This document shows positions 39,358 to 45,970 of a stretch of DNA of 45,970 nucleotides, piece after piece; position 1 is the first letter of the stretch, and each line of letters begins with the position of its first letter. This DNA is from Jannaschia seosinensis (GTDB lineage Bacteria; Pseudomonadota; Alphaproteobacteria; Rhodobacterales; Rhodobacteraceae), in NCBI RefSeq assembly GCF_001408515.1, contig NZ_CYPR01000019.1, positions 1-45,970 of the forward strand, written 5' to 3'. The notes under the pieces are model-generated. The model had not been told where the DNA came from. It worked only from the letters and a program-made list of their open reading frames with translations, and made no database searches. Position numbers and translations under genes: made by a program.

Positions 39358-39872
39358 TGCACACCTCCCCGGGTCTCCAGCGCCCAGAGCAGGATCGCGA
39401 TGGCGTCGGCCTCGTTGTCGTCGGCGGGAGAGAAGCCGCGCGCTCGGGCGGCCGCCATCATGGCGTCCTTGTTCGCGTTGCCCTTGCCGGTGGCGTGGCG
39501 CTTGATGGTGCCGACCGGCACGCCCTGATAGGCGACGCCCGCGGTCTCCGCCCATGACGTCAGCGTGGCCAGCAGCCCGCCATACACATGCGCCGCGTCA
39601 GTCCCGACGTGCCTGCGCACTTCCTCGAAGTGGATGGCGGTGATGGCTCCGGCGTCGTTCGCCAGCTGCTCGAGCCAGCCCCGGAACCGCACGTAGCGCA
39701 TGCCCCCGCCGTCATAGCGGCTGGGCCGGAATGACACGGTGCCGCTGGTGATCAGACCGTCCGCAGCCTGCAGCGCCCAGCCAGTGGTGGTACCGAGATC
39801 GAGGGCGAGGATGACCGGCACGCCGGGGAACGGGGCGCTCATGGGTGTCGGGGTCGGAGATGCGTGGGCCAT
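39354..39872 (-). CDS. RuvC-like Holliday junction resolvase
   Basis: 172 aa from ATG 39872, behind AAAGGAGCC. RNase H-fold nuclease: ILALDLGTTTGWALQ with the first catalytic Asp (D25), IHFEEVRRHVGTDAAHVYGGL supplying Glu, and DDNEADAIAILLWALE with the terminal acidic residues. It would resolve branched phage DNA during recombination, replication or packaging, in line with its place behind the primase and nuclease genes. Confidence 0.87.
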   Translation of the reverse strand: MAHASPTPTPMSAPFPGVPVILALDLGTTTGWALQAADGLITSGTVSFRPSRYDGGGMRYVRFRGWLEQLANDAGAITAIHFEEVRRHVGTDAAHVYGGLLATLTSWAETAGVAYQGVPVGTIKRHATGKGNANKDAMMAAARARGFSPADDNEADAIAILLWALETRGGVQ

Positions 39873-39928
39873 GATGGGCTCCTTTCCGGTTTGCTGCTCG
39901 ATGGGGTGACGGGCGGGGCATGCGGGGC

Positions 39929-42856
39929 TCATGGATCGAGCTCCCTCAGCCAATCGGGGACGGGTGAACCTCGGGAACCTGCCGCGGGAGGTTCACATGG
40001 AGGTTCACACGCACAAGGCTCTGAATTCGCTGGGCTTTGTGAACCTCGCGAACCTTGTGAACCTTTTCCGGCATCATCCTTCGCATGTGCGTGCGCGCGC
40101 GCGTACGTAAGGGTTGGAAGAGGTTCACAAGGTTCACAAGGTTCACATTTGCCATTCTTATCAACGGCTTGATCGTGTGAACCTCGGTTTTGGAGGTTCA
40201 CACCCGCGCTCGGAGGTTCACACGCGTCGGGCCCTCGTGCGCCCGATTGCGGACGCGACGGTTGCTCCGAGACCTTCAGCTGCCATTTGACCGCCCTCCG
40301 AAACGTGCCCGCCTGCACCAGCCTGAGCGTCAGATCGCCCACCTTGAACACGCGGTCCCGCATCTTCTTGATGGCGATCCCGAAGCTGGTTTTCTGCGCG
40401 CGATCCGTGTGGCAGGTGATGGGGGGCGCCGGATCGCAGAACAGGGCGACGTCGAAGAGGTCGGCCGCGCCCACCTCGGCGGTCCCGAACCGGTCCCACC
40501 AGGCGGCGATGAAGGCGCTCCAGCCCGCGCCTTCGCTGTCGGAGGCCTCCATCATCTCGTCGAGATTGCCGAGGAAGCCGGGAATGCCCGCGACCTCGAG
40601 CACGCCGCCGACGACATGCGCCCAGTTCTCGAAGGAGCCGATGGTGCGCGCCCCGCGCGGCTTTCCGGCGGCGATCCACGCCTGGCACAGCGTGAGGCAG
40701 GCGGCGACCAGCCGGGGGCGGTTTGCGCGCACCCATGTCATCAGATCGGGATGGCGGAAGCCGGTGCGCTGCCAGGGGCGCTCCTCGTGCGGGTCGAGCC
40801 GGATGCGCAGGAGGCGGCGCGCCATCTCGTTGGAGAACTCGGGGTTGTTACCGGTGGCGATCCAGAGACAGCGGATCGGCAGCCGCGCCATTTCCGATGC
40901 GCCGAGGATCCGGTCCTCCCAGAAGGGCGCCGTCAGGGCGGCCGCGACGGCGGAGCTGTCGAGCTTGGCGCGCAGGTTGTCGATCAGCACGATCGCGGGG
41001 ATCTGGCGCAGCTTGGCGGTGACGCGCTTGCGCCATTCATCGTCGTCGCGCCCTTCAGTCATCACGCTCGCGCCTGAGCCGGTGAGGATGGTGGCCACGG
41101 CATCGACCATCAGCGTGGCGCCGGAGCCGGGGCTGGGCTTCTCGATCAGGTGCAGCGGCGTCGGCCCGTCGATCATGCCGCGCAGGAAGCCCAGCAGCAG
41201 CAGCGCGATCACATGCGCCATCTCGGCGGGGCCGACGAAGGGAAAGTCTCCCAGCAGATCCTCGCACAGGAGGCTGCGGGCGGCGGCAACCTCGGCGGCT
41301 GACGGCTTGGCCGGAATGGTCGGCACCACGAAGCCGGGAGTCGGGGCATAGAGAAGCCGCGCATCGGGATGATATCCCGGCGTGGTCAGCAGCGTGCCGC
41401 CGCGACCGAAGACGGGTGTGTTGACGATGCCCACCAGCACGGGCAGCGCGGGGTCGGGCGTGGCCAGCACGGATTTGACCACGGCGATCGGCGGCGGGGC
41501 CGCGACCAACTCGCCCTTGCCGTTCAGCTTCTTCCAGTGCGCCAGCCGCGCCAGCATGTGACGCAGCCGTTCCTCGGTGATCGCGGTGGCGACCGGGCGG
41601 CCTTCGTCGTCGGGCACCACCCATGTCGGCTGCCCGGCGAAGCGGAACACCCATGGCGTCCGGTTCGAGGCCATGAGCAGACTCCAGACCCGCTCGACCG
41701 AGCGGGCCAGATCGCCCTCGTCGGCGCGCAAGGTGGGGATGGCCTCGCCGCTGCCCTGATAGTTGACCGGCCTGTGCTGCCCGATCAGCAGCGTGGGCTC
41801 GGCCTCGGTGATGGCCTCCGCATCTGCGATCAGGGCGGCGATAGCCTCGGGCCCCTCGCGCAGCAGCAGGTCGTTGAAATCCTCGCCTTCCTCGGGCGGC
41901 AAGACGACGGCCACGTCGCGCCCTTGCGCGCGCAGGCGCCGGGCGGCGGCCTCGGCGGCCCGCAGACCGGCCCCGGAGGTGTCATTGTCGGCCAGGATCA
42001 GCACGCGCCGGACGCCAGGCGGTAGATCGACCTGTTCGAGGCCCGATGTCGACAACGTCGCCCAGACCGGCAGATCGGGGCATGCGGTCATCACCGCGAG
42101 CCCGGTCTCGATCCCTTCGGAAAGCGCAAGCCGATCACCGTCGCCGAGATCGGCGAGACGCACCGCGCCACCAGCCACTCGGCCCAGCATCTTCTTCGCC
42201 TTGTCGAGCGGCGCCTTGGTGACCGCCACCTCATCGGTGGCGAGGTAGCTGCGGTGCAGGCCGATGACCGCGCCATCGCGGTCGCGGACCTGTCCCAGCA
42301 TGGCCGGATAGCCGGTCTTCGTCTCCCAATGGGTAAGGTCGGGGTGAAACAGCAGATCGGCGGCCTCGGGCACGGTCAGGCCGCGTCCGGTCAGATACCG
42401 CGCGACCGGAGAGCCCGTGATCGTCTCCGCACCCGTCAGGATGTGCGCGATCTCCAGCGCGGGATCGCGCTTCAATGGGGGTGGCGTCGGCGGAGCGCGA
42501 CGTTCCGGCGCGCCGGGCGCAATGCCTGCGATCTCGGCCGCCTCGACGATCAGGGCCCGGCCGTCGAGCCCGGTCGCTTCCTCGATGGCGCTGATCGGAC
42601 CGCCGCCCTGATTGCCGTCGAAGTCGATCCAGTCGCCAGCATGCGCGCCGCGCAGGGTGATGACGCAGGAGCCGGTATTGCGCGGCGCGTCGCCCCGGAT
42701 GTTGGCGAGCCGCCACTCGTCGCCCGACCTGCGCCCGCGCGGAAACAGGCGTGGCACCCATATCTCGGCGGTCTCGCGAAGGCGCGCCACCACCAGATCG
42801 AGATCGTAGCGCAGAGGCTCGCCACCGAGCGGTTTGGCGTCGTTGAGGTCAAGCAA
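39929..42856 (-). CDS. Toprim primase/helicase-like replication protein with repeat-coded tail
   Basis: 975 aa. An N-terminal zinc-less primase-like part (GDEWRLANIRGDAPRNTGSC) precedes a Toprim domain with ALSEGIETGLA (E248/E250) and ILADNDTSG (D290/D292). An ATPase region follows, with a Walker A-like EKPSPGSGATL (about 572-582) and Walker B-like AIVLIDN (about 621-627), then GNNPEFSNEMARRLLRIRL as in DUF5906-like phage helicases. The last about 100 residues are low-complexity (CEPCEPCEP, GSQGSRGSQ) because the DNA there is an octamer array. It overlaps the helicase stop by 8 bases. Confidence 0.88.
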   Translation of the reverse strand: MLDLNDAKPLGGEPLRYDLDLVVARLRETAEIWVPRLFPRGRRSGDEWRLANIRGDAPRNTGSCVITLRGAHAGDWIDFDGNQGGGPISAIEEATGLDGRALIVEAAEIAGIAPGAPERRAPPTPPPLKRDPALEIAHILTGAETITGSPVARYLTGRGLTVPEAADLLFHPDLTHWETKTGYPAMLGQVRDRDGAVIGLHRSYLATDEVAVTKAPLDKAKKMLGRVAGGAVRLADLGDGDRLALSEGIETGLAVMTACPDLPVWATLSTSGLEQVDLPPGVRRVLILADNDTSGAGLRAAEAAARRLRAQGRDVAVVLPPEEGEDFNDLLLREGPEAIAALIADAEAITEAEPTLLIGQHRPVNYQGSGEAIPTLRADEGDLARSVERVWSLLMASNRTPWVFRFAGQPTWVVPDDEGRPVATAITEERLRHMLARLAHWKKLNGKGELVAAPPPIAVVKSVLATPDPALPVLVGIVNTPVFGRGGTLLTTPGYHPDARLLYAPTPGFVVPTIPAKPSAAEVAAARSLLCEDLLGDFPFVGPAEMAHVIALLLLGFLRGMIDGPTPLHLIEKPSPGSGATLMVDAVATILTGSGASVMTEGRDDDEWRKRVTAKLRQIPAIVLIDNLRAKLDSSAVAAALTAPFWEDRILGASEMARLPIRCLWIATGNNPEFSNEMARRLLRIRLDPHEERPWQRTGFRHPDLMTWVRANRPRLVAACLTLCQAWIAAGKPRGARTIGSFENWAHVVGGVLEVAGIPGFLGNLDEMMEASDSEGAGWSAFIAAWWDRFGTAEVGAADLFDVALFCDPAPPITCHTDRAQKTSFGIAIKKMRDRVFKVGDLTLRLVQAGTFRRAVKWQLKVSEQPSRPQSGARGPDACEPPSAGVNLQNRGSHDQAVDKNGKCEPCEPCEPLPTLTYARAHAHAKDDAGKGSQGSRGSQSPANSEPCACEPPCEPPAAGSRGSPVPDWLRELDP
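39964..40221. repeat. AGGTTCAC iteron array, candidate replication origin
   Basis: Eleven perfect octamers. AGGTTCAC begins at 39989, 40001, 40121, 40130, 40139, 40194 and 40214; GTGAACCT begins at 39964, 40039, 40057 and 40177. Degenerate copies start at 39973 and 40048. Triplets at 40039/40048/40057 and 40121/40130/40139 have a 9-bp period and opposite orientation. Between them 40082-40109 is 28 nt of unbroken purine-pyrimidine alternation (Z-DNA-prone). The AT-richer 40147-40176 follows. Confidence 0.8.
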
Positions 42857-44132
42857 GGATCACCAGACCTTTCTCGGCCCGCGTGATCGCGGTATAGAGC
42901 CAGCGGTTGCGGTCGGCGGCGCTGCGCCCGAACCCGTCGTCGAACACGACGACGTTCTCCCATTGCGAGCCCTGTGACTTGTGGCAGGTGATCGCATAGC
43001 CCCAGCTGGACTCGATCAGCCCGCGCCGGACCTGCCACTCCCGTCGCCCACGCTCGGGGTCGTAGGCGACATGATCGGCATATTCGCCGCGCCAGAAACT
43101 CTGTCGCCCGCCGAGGCTCACCCCGTCCTCGGTCTCGACCATGGCGCTGAAGGCGAAGGCGTCGTCCGGATCCTGCCGCACCTCGGTCAGGGTCAGGAAC
43201 ATGCCGTTGATCAGCCCGAGATCGTGGCGGTTCTTGAGACAGATGATCTTCTCGCCGCCGCCTGTCGGATAATCGGCGCTGAACCCGGCCGCGCGCTTCA
43301 TCGCGGTGTTCAGCCAGCGCCGCGTCGCGTTGGTGCCGCAGATCACTTGGCCGCCCTGCAGCATCTGCGCGGGACCGACCTCGTGGCGCGACATCTTCCA
43401 GACATGGTCGTCATGCGCGCCGGGTGGGATCGGCAGCCCCTCACGGGCCAGCGTCGCGAGCCTCAGGATGGCGCTGTCGCTCGCCTGGCGGTGCACCTCG
43501 GTCAGCATCACGTTCGGTGCGGTCTCGGTGAAAAAGCCCGTGTCCTTGACGGGCGGCAGCTGCCCCGGATCGCCCAGCACGAGGATCGGCTTGCCGAAGG
43601 CCATGAGATCGTGGGCCATCTCCTTGCCCACCATCGACACCTCGTCGAGCACCAGGAGGTCCGCGTCGCGCAGGATCGACTGCTCGTTGATCAGGAACTT
43701 CGGCTGGTGGATGTCCTCGAGGCGCAGTTCGAGCTGGGCGATGCGCGTCATCGCGAAACCGCGCTCGGCCGGGCCCATGCGCGGCAGGTCGCGCCGCAGC
43801 GCCAGCAGATCCTCGGTCGCGCGCGCGATCTCTTCGGGCGTCGCCTCGGAGACGCGGTAGATCAGGCTGTGGATGGTCTGCGCGGGCGTTCCCTTGCGCG
43901 TCATGACGAGCGCCGCCTTGCCGGTGAAGGCGGCGAAGAGCACGCCGCCAAGCCCGCCCGGGGTCATCGGTTCAAGCCCCAGCGCCTCGATCGCCATGGC
44001 GGTGATCGTGGTCTTGCCGGTCCCGGCATAGCCGAAGAGGCGGAAGATCTGCTGGTCGTGCCGCCGCGTCTCGTACCAGTCGCGGATGGCGGCGATGGCG
44101 CGGCCCTGGGTATCAGAAAGGGTGATGGTCAT
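42849..44132 (-). CDS. Dda/RecD2-like superfamily 1B DNA helicase
   Basis: 427 aa from ATG 44132. Walker A GYAGTGKT (34-41), Walker B LLVLDEVSMVG, GDPGQLPPV (motif III), and C-terminal GYAITCHKSQGSQWENVVVFDD and LYTAITRAEKGLVIL (motifs V-VI), the signature of RecD/Dda 5'-3' helicases. It would unwind DNA at forks or during recombination. It is coupled by ATGA to the Cas4-like nuclease upstream and overlaps the primase start, so all three are co-expressed. Confidence 0.93.
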   Translation of the reverse strand: MTITLSDTQGRAIAAIRDWYETRRHDQQIFRLFGYAGTGKTTITAMAIEALGLEPMTPGGLGGVLFAAFTGKAALVMTRKGTPAQTIHSLIYRVSEATPEEIARATEDLLALRRDLPRMGPAERGFAMTRIAQLELRLEDIHQPKFLINEQSILRDADLLVLDEVSMVGKEMAHDLMAFGKPILVLGDPGQLPPVKDTGFFTETAPNVMLTEVHRQASDSAILRLATLAREGLPIPPGAHDDHVWKMSRHEVGPAQMLQGGQVICGTNATRRWLNTAMKRAAGFSADYPTGGGEKIICLKNRHDLGLINGMFLTLTEVRQDPDDAFAFSAMVETEDGVSLGGRQSFWRGEYADHVAYDPERGRREWQVRRGLIESSWGYAITCHKSQGSQWENVVVFDDGFGRSAADRNRWLYTAITRAEKGLVILA

Positions 44133-44902
44133 ACGCGGTCCTCCCAGCAGCGGGTTGCGAACGGGCAGAACCGGCAGAGAAAAAAGTCGGGACTGGTCGC
44201 GATGCGGGGCAGAAGATCGCCCGCGTCCGCGGCGCGCAGCACGTCGACCGCCTTGTCCGACAGCGCCTGCGCGGCGGCCGGATCGAACGGCACATGTTCG
44301 TGGTAGATCTCGCAGGTGTCCTTGTTCAGCGCCGTGAAAAGCGCGGACCCGAGGCCCATGTAGGCCATGTAGATCTGCATCTGGCCGAAATAGACGGGCT
44401 TCGAGAGCTGCACGCCCTTCTTCGCGGTGTCGGACCAGGACGAGGCTTTCAGCGCCTTGTGTTCCCAGAGCAAAGGCCATTCGAGGCCGATCTCCGGGCC
44501 GCCGACGATCACGCCGTCCACGTGGCCGCGTATGCGTCCGCCCGCCGTCTCGAAGCCGAACTGGCCGCCAGCTTGCGTTTGCGTGCGCAGATCGAATCCG
44601 GCCTGCCGGAGCCAGCGGATCGCCAGATCCTCGAAGACATGCCCGGCAGCGAAGATGCGAAGAACGCGCCCCTCGAAATCCTTGCCCGGATCGGGCGGCG
44701 TGCGGGTAACCTCGTAGACCAGCCGCCGCGCGCAGGGCTCGCCGATGCGGCTCGCGCCCAGATAGTCGCGCGGGCGCTGGCCCTCGCGTTCGGCGACCAG
44801 CGCGGCATCGATGCGGGAGTTGATCCGCGCGCCCAGTGGTTCGGGATCAGAGGTGCCGCGGCCATAGACAAAGCCCGATCCGTGATTGAAATCGACCAGC
44901 AT
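44129..44902 (-). CDS. Cas4/RecB-like PD-(D/E)XK nuclease with predicted Fe-S cluster
   Basis: 257 aa from ATG 44902. Nuclease residues: H88 in AAGHVFED, D129 in GHVDGVI, E147 and K149 in LLWEHKAL. Four Cys are arranged as in Cas4/AddB: C57 (IGEPCARRL) and C243, C246, C252 (FFLCRFCPFATRCW), predicting a 4Fe-4S cluster. No CRISPR genes are present, so it is a phage recombination nuclease, probably processing DNA ends for annealing or replication. Confidence 0.9.
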   Translation of the reverse strand: MLVDFNHGSGFVYGRGTSDPEPLGARINSRIDAALVAEREGQRPRDYLGASRIGEPCARRLVYEVTRTPPDPGKDFEGRVLRIFAAGHVFEDLAIRWLRQAGFDLRTQTQAGGQFGFETAGGRIRGHVDGVIVGGPEIGLEWPLLWEHKALKASSWSDTAKKGVQLSKPVYFGQMQIYMAYMGLGSALFTALNKDTCEIYHEHVPFDPAAAQALSDKAVDVLRAADAGDLLPRIATSPDFFLCRFCPFATRCWEDRV

Positions 44903-44912
44903 CCGCACCCCT

Positions 44913-45341
44913 TCAGAACGGCACGTCGCCATTGTCGGACTGGCGTTGCATCGAGGCCCGAAAGCCGTCGACGCAGGCCTCGATCACGCGGTCGATGTCC
45001 GCGGCCGGGCGGTCGAAGAAGGGCGCCATCAGGCCCAGCTCCGTCAGCGCCTCGGCGAGCATCCGGCGGGCCTCCACGATGGCGCGCGTCTCCATGTCGG
45101 TCTTGTCGATCATGCCGTGGTTCCTTTTGGCGTTGGCCGAGCCCGCCATCAGGCAAGCCATCGAGCAGAAGCGGTAATGAGGGTGGTGATCCCAGCGCAG
45201 GCCGTGGCAGTAGCCAAAGCCCCGGGCCTCGCGACCGCACTGGGCGCAGGGCACGCGCCGGGCGAGGTCCGCGCGTGAAGGAGGGCTCCGCCCGTTCGCG
45301 GCTGAAACGCTCCCCCGGAGCCTTTCCGAGACGCCGCTCAC
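44913..45341 (-). CDS. DUF6511-like protein with N-terminal zinc-ribbon cysteines
   Basis: 142 aa from GTG 45341, which overlaps the preceding stop as GTGA. The N-terminal part carries CAQCGREARGFGYC and YRFCSMACLM, a four-Cys-plus zinc-binding pattern. The C-terminal helix region METRAIVEARRMLAEALTELGLMAPFFDRPAADIDRVIEACVDGF is conserved in DUF6511-like phage proteins as I recall. Function unknown. Position with replication genes suggests a nucleic-acid role. Confidence 0.75.
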   Translation of the reverse strand: MSGVSERLRGSVSAANGRSPPSRADLARRVPCAQCGREARGFGYCHGLRWDHHPHYRFCSMACLMAGSANAKRNHGMIDKTDMETRAIVEARRMLAEALTELGLMAPFFDRPAADIDRVIEACVDGFRASMQRQSDNGDVPF

Positions 45342-45571
45342 CCCATGAGCAGCAGGTCCAGCGTGTCGCGCTCCTCCTTGTCCGGGGCGGCGGTCCGGCG
45401 CTCGGAGGACAGCACGATGAACCGGCTGATGGCGTTCGAGGCCATGCATTCCAGATCGCGCCGGGTCAGGCTGGCGATGGGGCGGTCGAGACGCCCGCGC
45501 GCCTCGAGCCAGCGTCCCATCGCCAGTGCCGCCTCCGTGGTGACATGCGCCTGCCATTCGTCCGGGCTCAC
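45338..45571 (-). CDS. Small phage protein of unknown function
   Basis: 77 aa from GTG 45571 (SPDEWQAHVTTEAALAMGRW, then LDRPIASLTRRDLECMASNAISRFIVLSSERR). The start overlaps the upstream stop as GTGA and its stop overlaps the next GTG likewise, giving a chain of GTGA junctions. The frame is open further upstream to 45793, but that part is Ala/Arg/Pro-rich antisense-like sequence over the neighbouring gene. No family recognised. Confidence 0.65.
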   Translation of the reverse strand: MSPDEWQAHVTTEAALAMGRWLEARGRLDRPIASLTRRDLECMASNAISRFIVLSSERRTAAPDKEERDTLDLLLMG

Positions 45572-45970
45572 GGGTTCAGCCAGGCTGGGCCGTTGCCGGG
45601 TTTGGCGGCGGGCGGTGTCTGGGTGGCGGGCTGGGCGGGAGCCGACGGCGCGCCCCAGGCAGGCGCCGCCGGCGCGGAGGCCGACTGCGGCTGGCCCCAT
45701 GCCGGGGGCGCGGGCTGCGCGGCTGCGGCGGCGGGCCGGGGCTTGTTCGACGGCTGCGCGGGCACGGTTTCGCCCGCCATTACCTTCTGCCATTCGGGCG
45801 CCGTGGGCAGCACGACATGGTCGAGCTTGTTGGCGTCCTTGTAGGCGGGGTTGCGGCTCGGCTCGATCTGGATCTTCGCGACGAAACTGATCCCGTCGAG
45901 ATCGGCGAGCCCACGCAGCACCCGCTTGACCTTCGCCGCCTCGCTCATGTCCTCGGGGTTCAGCCCGAGC
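45568..45970 (-). CDS. Partial phage DNA-metabolism protein, N-terminus outside window
   Basis: The frame is open to the right edge (about 133 residues visible). The internal ATG at 45948 is probably not the start, since LGLNPEDMSEAAKVKRVLRG reads continuously through it. A folded part (ISFVAKIQIEPSRNPAYKDANKLDHVVLP) is followed by a disordered Pro/Ala/Gln tail ending GNGPAWLNP. The layout of an OB-like domain with a flexible tail resembles phage ssDNA-binding proteins such as DUF669 types. That is only a guess. Confidence 0.6.
   Translation of the reverse strand, partial: LGLNPEDMSEAAKVKRVLRGLADLDGISFVAKIQIEPSRNPAYKDANKLDHVVLPTAPEWQKVMAGETVPAQPSNKPRPAAAAAQPAPPAWGQPQSASAPAAPAWGAPSAPAQPATQTPPAAKPGNGPAWLNP

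Noticed and set aside
39946-40164. A 72-codon minus-strand frame with VNLVNLVNL in the primase 3' end
   Set aside because: The 9-bp repeat period keeps all three frames stop-free. No ribosome site was seen, and the primase frame runs through.
39964-40221. CRISPR-like array
   Set aside because: Units are only 8 bp, occur in both orientations and lack uniform spacers. No cas genes are present; the Cas4-like nuclease belongs to phage recombination.
44133-44480. N-terminal extension of the Dda-like helicase
   Set aside because: The added part is antisense-like and overlaps the Cas4-like nuclease. ATG 44132 overlaps that gene's stop as ATGA.
12519-45970. Whether the whole block is a true GTA cluster rather than a prophage
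   Set aside because: Only the tail-tip genes are GTA-like. The presence of terS, a methylase, replication/recombination genes and a moron fits a self-replicating phage.

Overview
The window is GC-rich with strongly alphaproteobacterial gene content. Its phage tail-tip genes match the order and families of the Rhodobacter capsulatus gene transfer agent (RcGTA): DUF2460, DUF2163, NlpC/P60, then a giant TIM-barrel baseplate protein. With several small families typical of Rhodobacterales prophages, this points to Rhodobacterales (Rhodobacter/Paracoccus-like). No rRNA or complete tRNA was seen.

Positions 1-4400 are a decaying defence locus. A partial IS256-family element sits inside the 5' part of a type I specificity gene (hsdS). 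The adjacent methylase gene (hsdM) carries a separate one-base frameshift. A 588-base gap to its right holds a possible tRNA-Ser 3'-end remnant. Positions 4407-12286 are chromosomal stress and ion genes: a secreted His/Met-rich protein, a Crp/Fnr regulator, a frameshifted ynfA, two small coupled genes, a tandem universal stress protein, an HTH gene coupled to a CPA2/RCK antiporter, and a CPA1 antiporter with a cyclic-nucleotide-binding domain.

Positions 12519-45970 are most of one siphovirus-type prophage, almost entirely on the minus strand and running off the right edge. Read in its own direction (right to left) it has: replication/recombination genes (DUF6511, Cas4-like nuclease, Dda/RecD-like helicase, Toprim primase-ATPase, RuvC-like resolvase); a ParB-methyltransferase with small accessory genes; a two-gene plus-strand cassette; terminase, gpW, portal, a protease-capsid fusion and connectors; a three-gene accessory insert (DUF2188, Xre-ImmA/IrrE, PIN); tail genes; GTA-like tail-tip genes; a DUF2793 fibre; and a holin-like/endolysin/nested-spanin lysis cassette. 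No integrase or repressor lies in the window, so the other end should be to the right.

The main non-gene signals are: (i) eleven perfect AGGTTCAC octamers in 258 bp inside the 3' end of the primase gene, with two inverted 9-bp-period triplets flanking a 28-nt alternating purine-pyrimidine tract, a candidate replication origin; (ii) an in-frame A AAA AAC slippery site plus hairpin that would fuse the tail chaperone to a 110-codon minus-one frame, as in lambda G/GT; (iii) a structured 405-bp gap upstream of the methyltransferase; and (iv) hairpins placed just before ribosome binding sites in the late operon.
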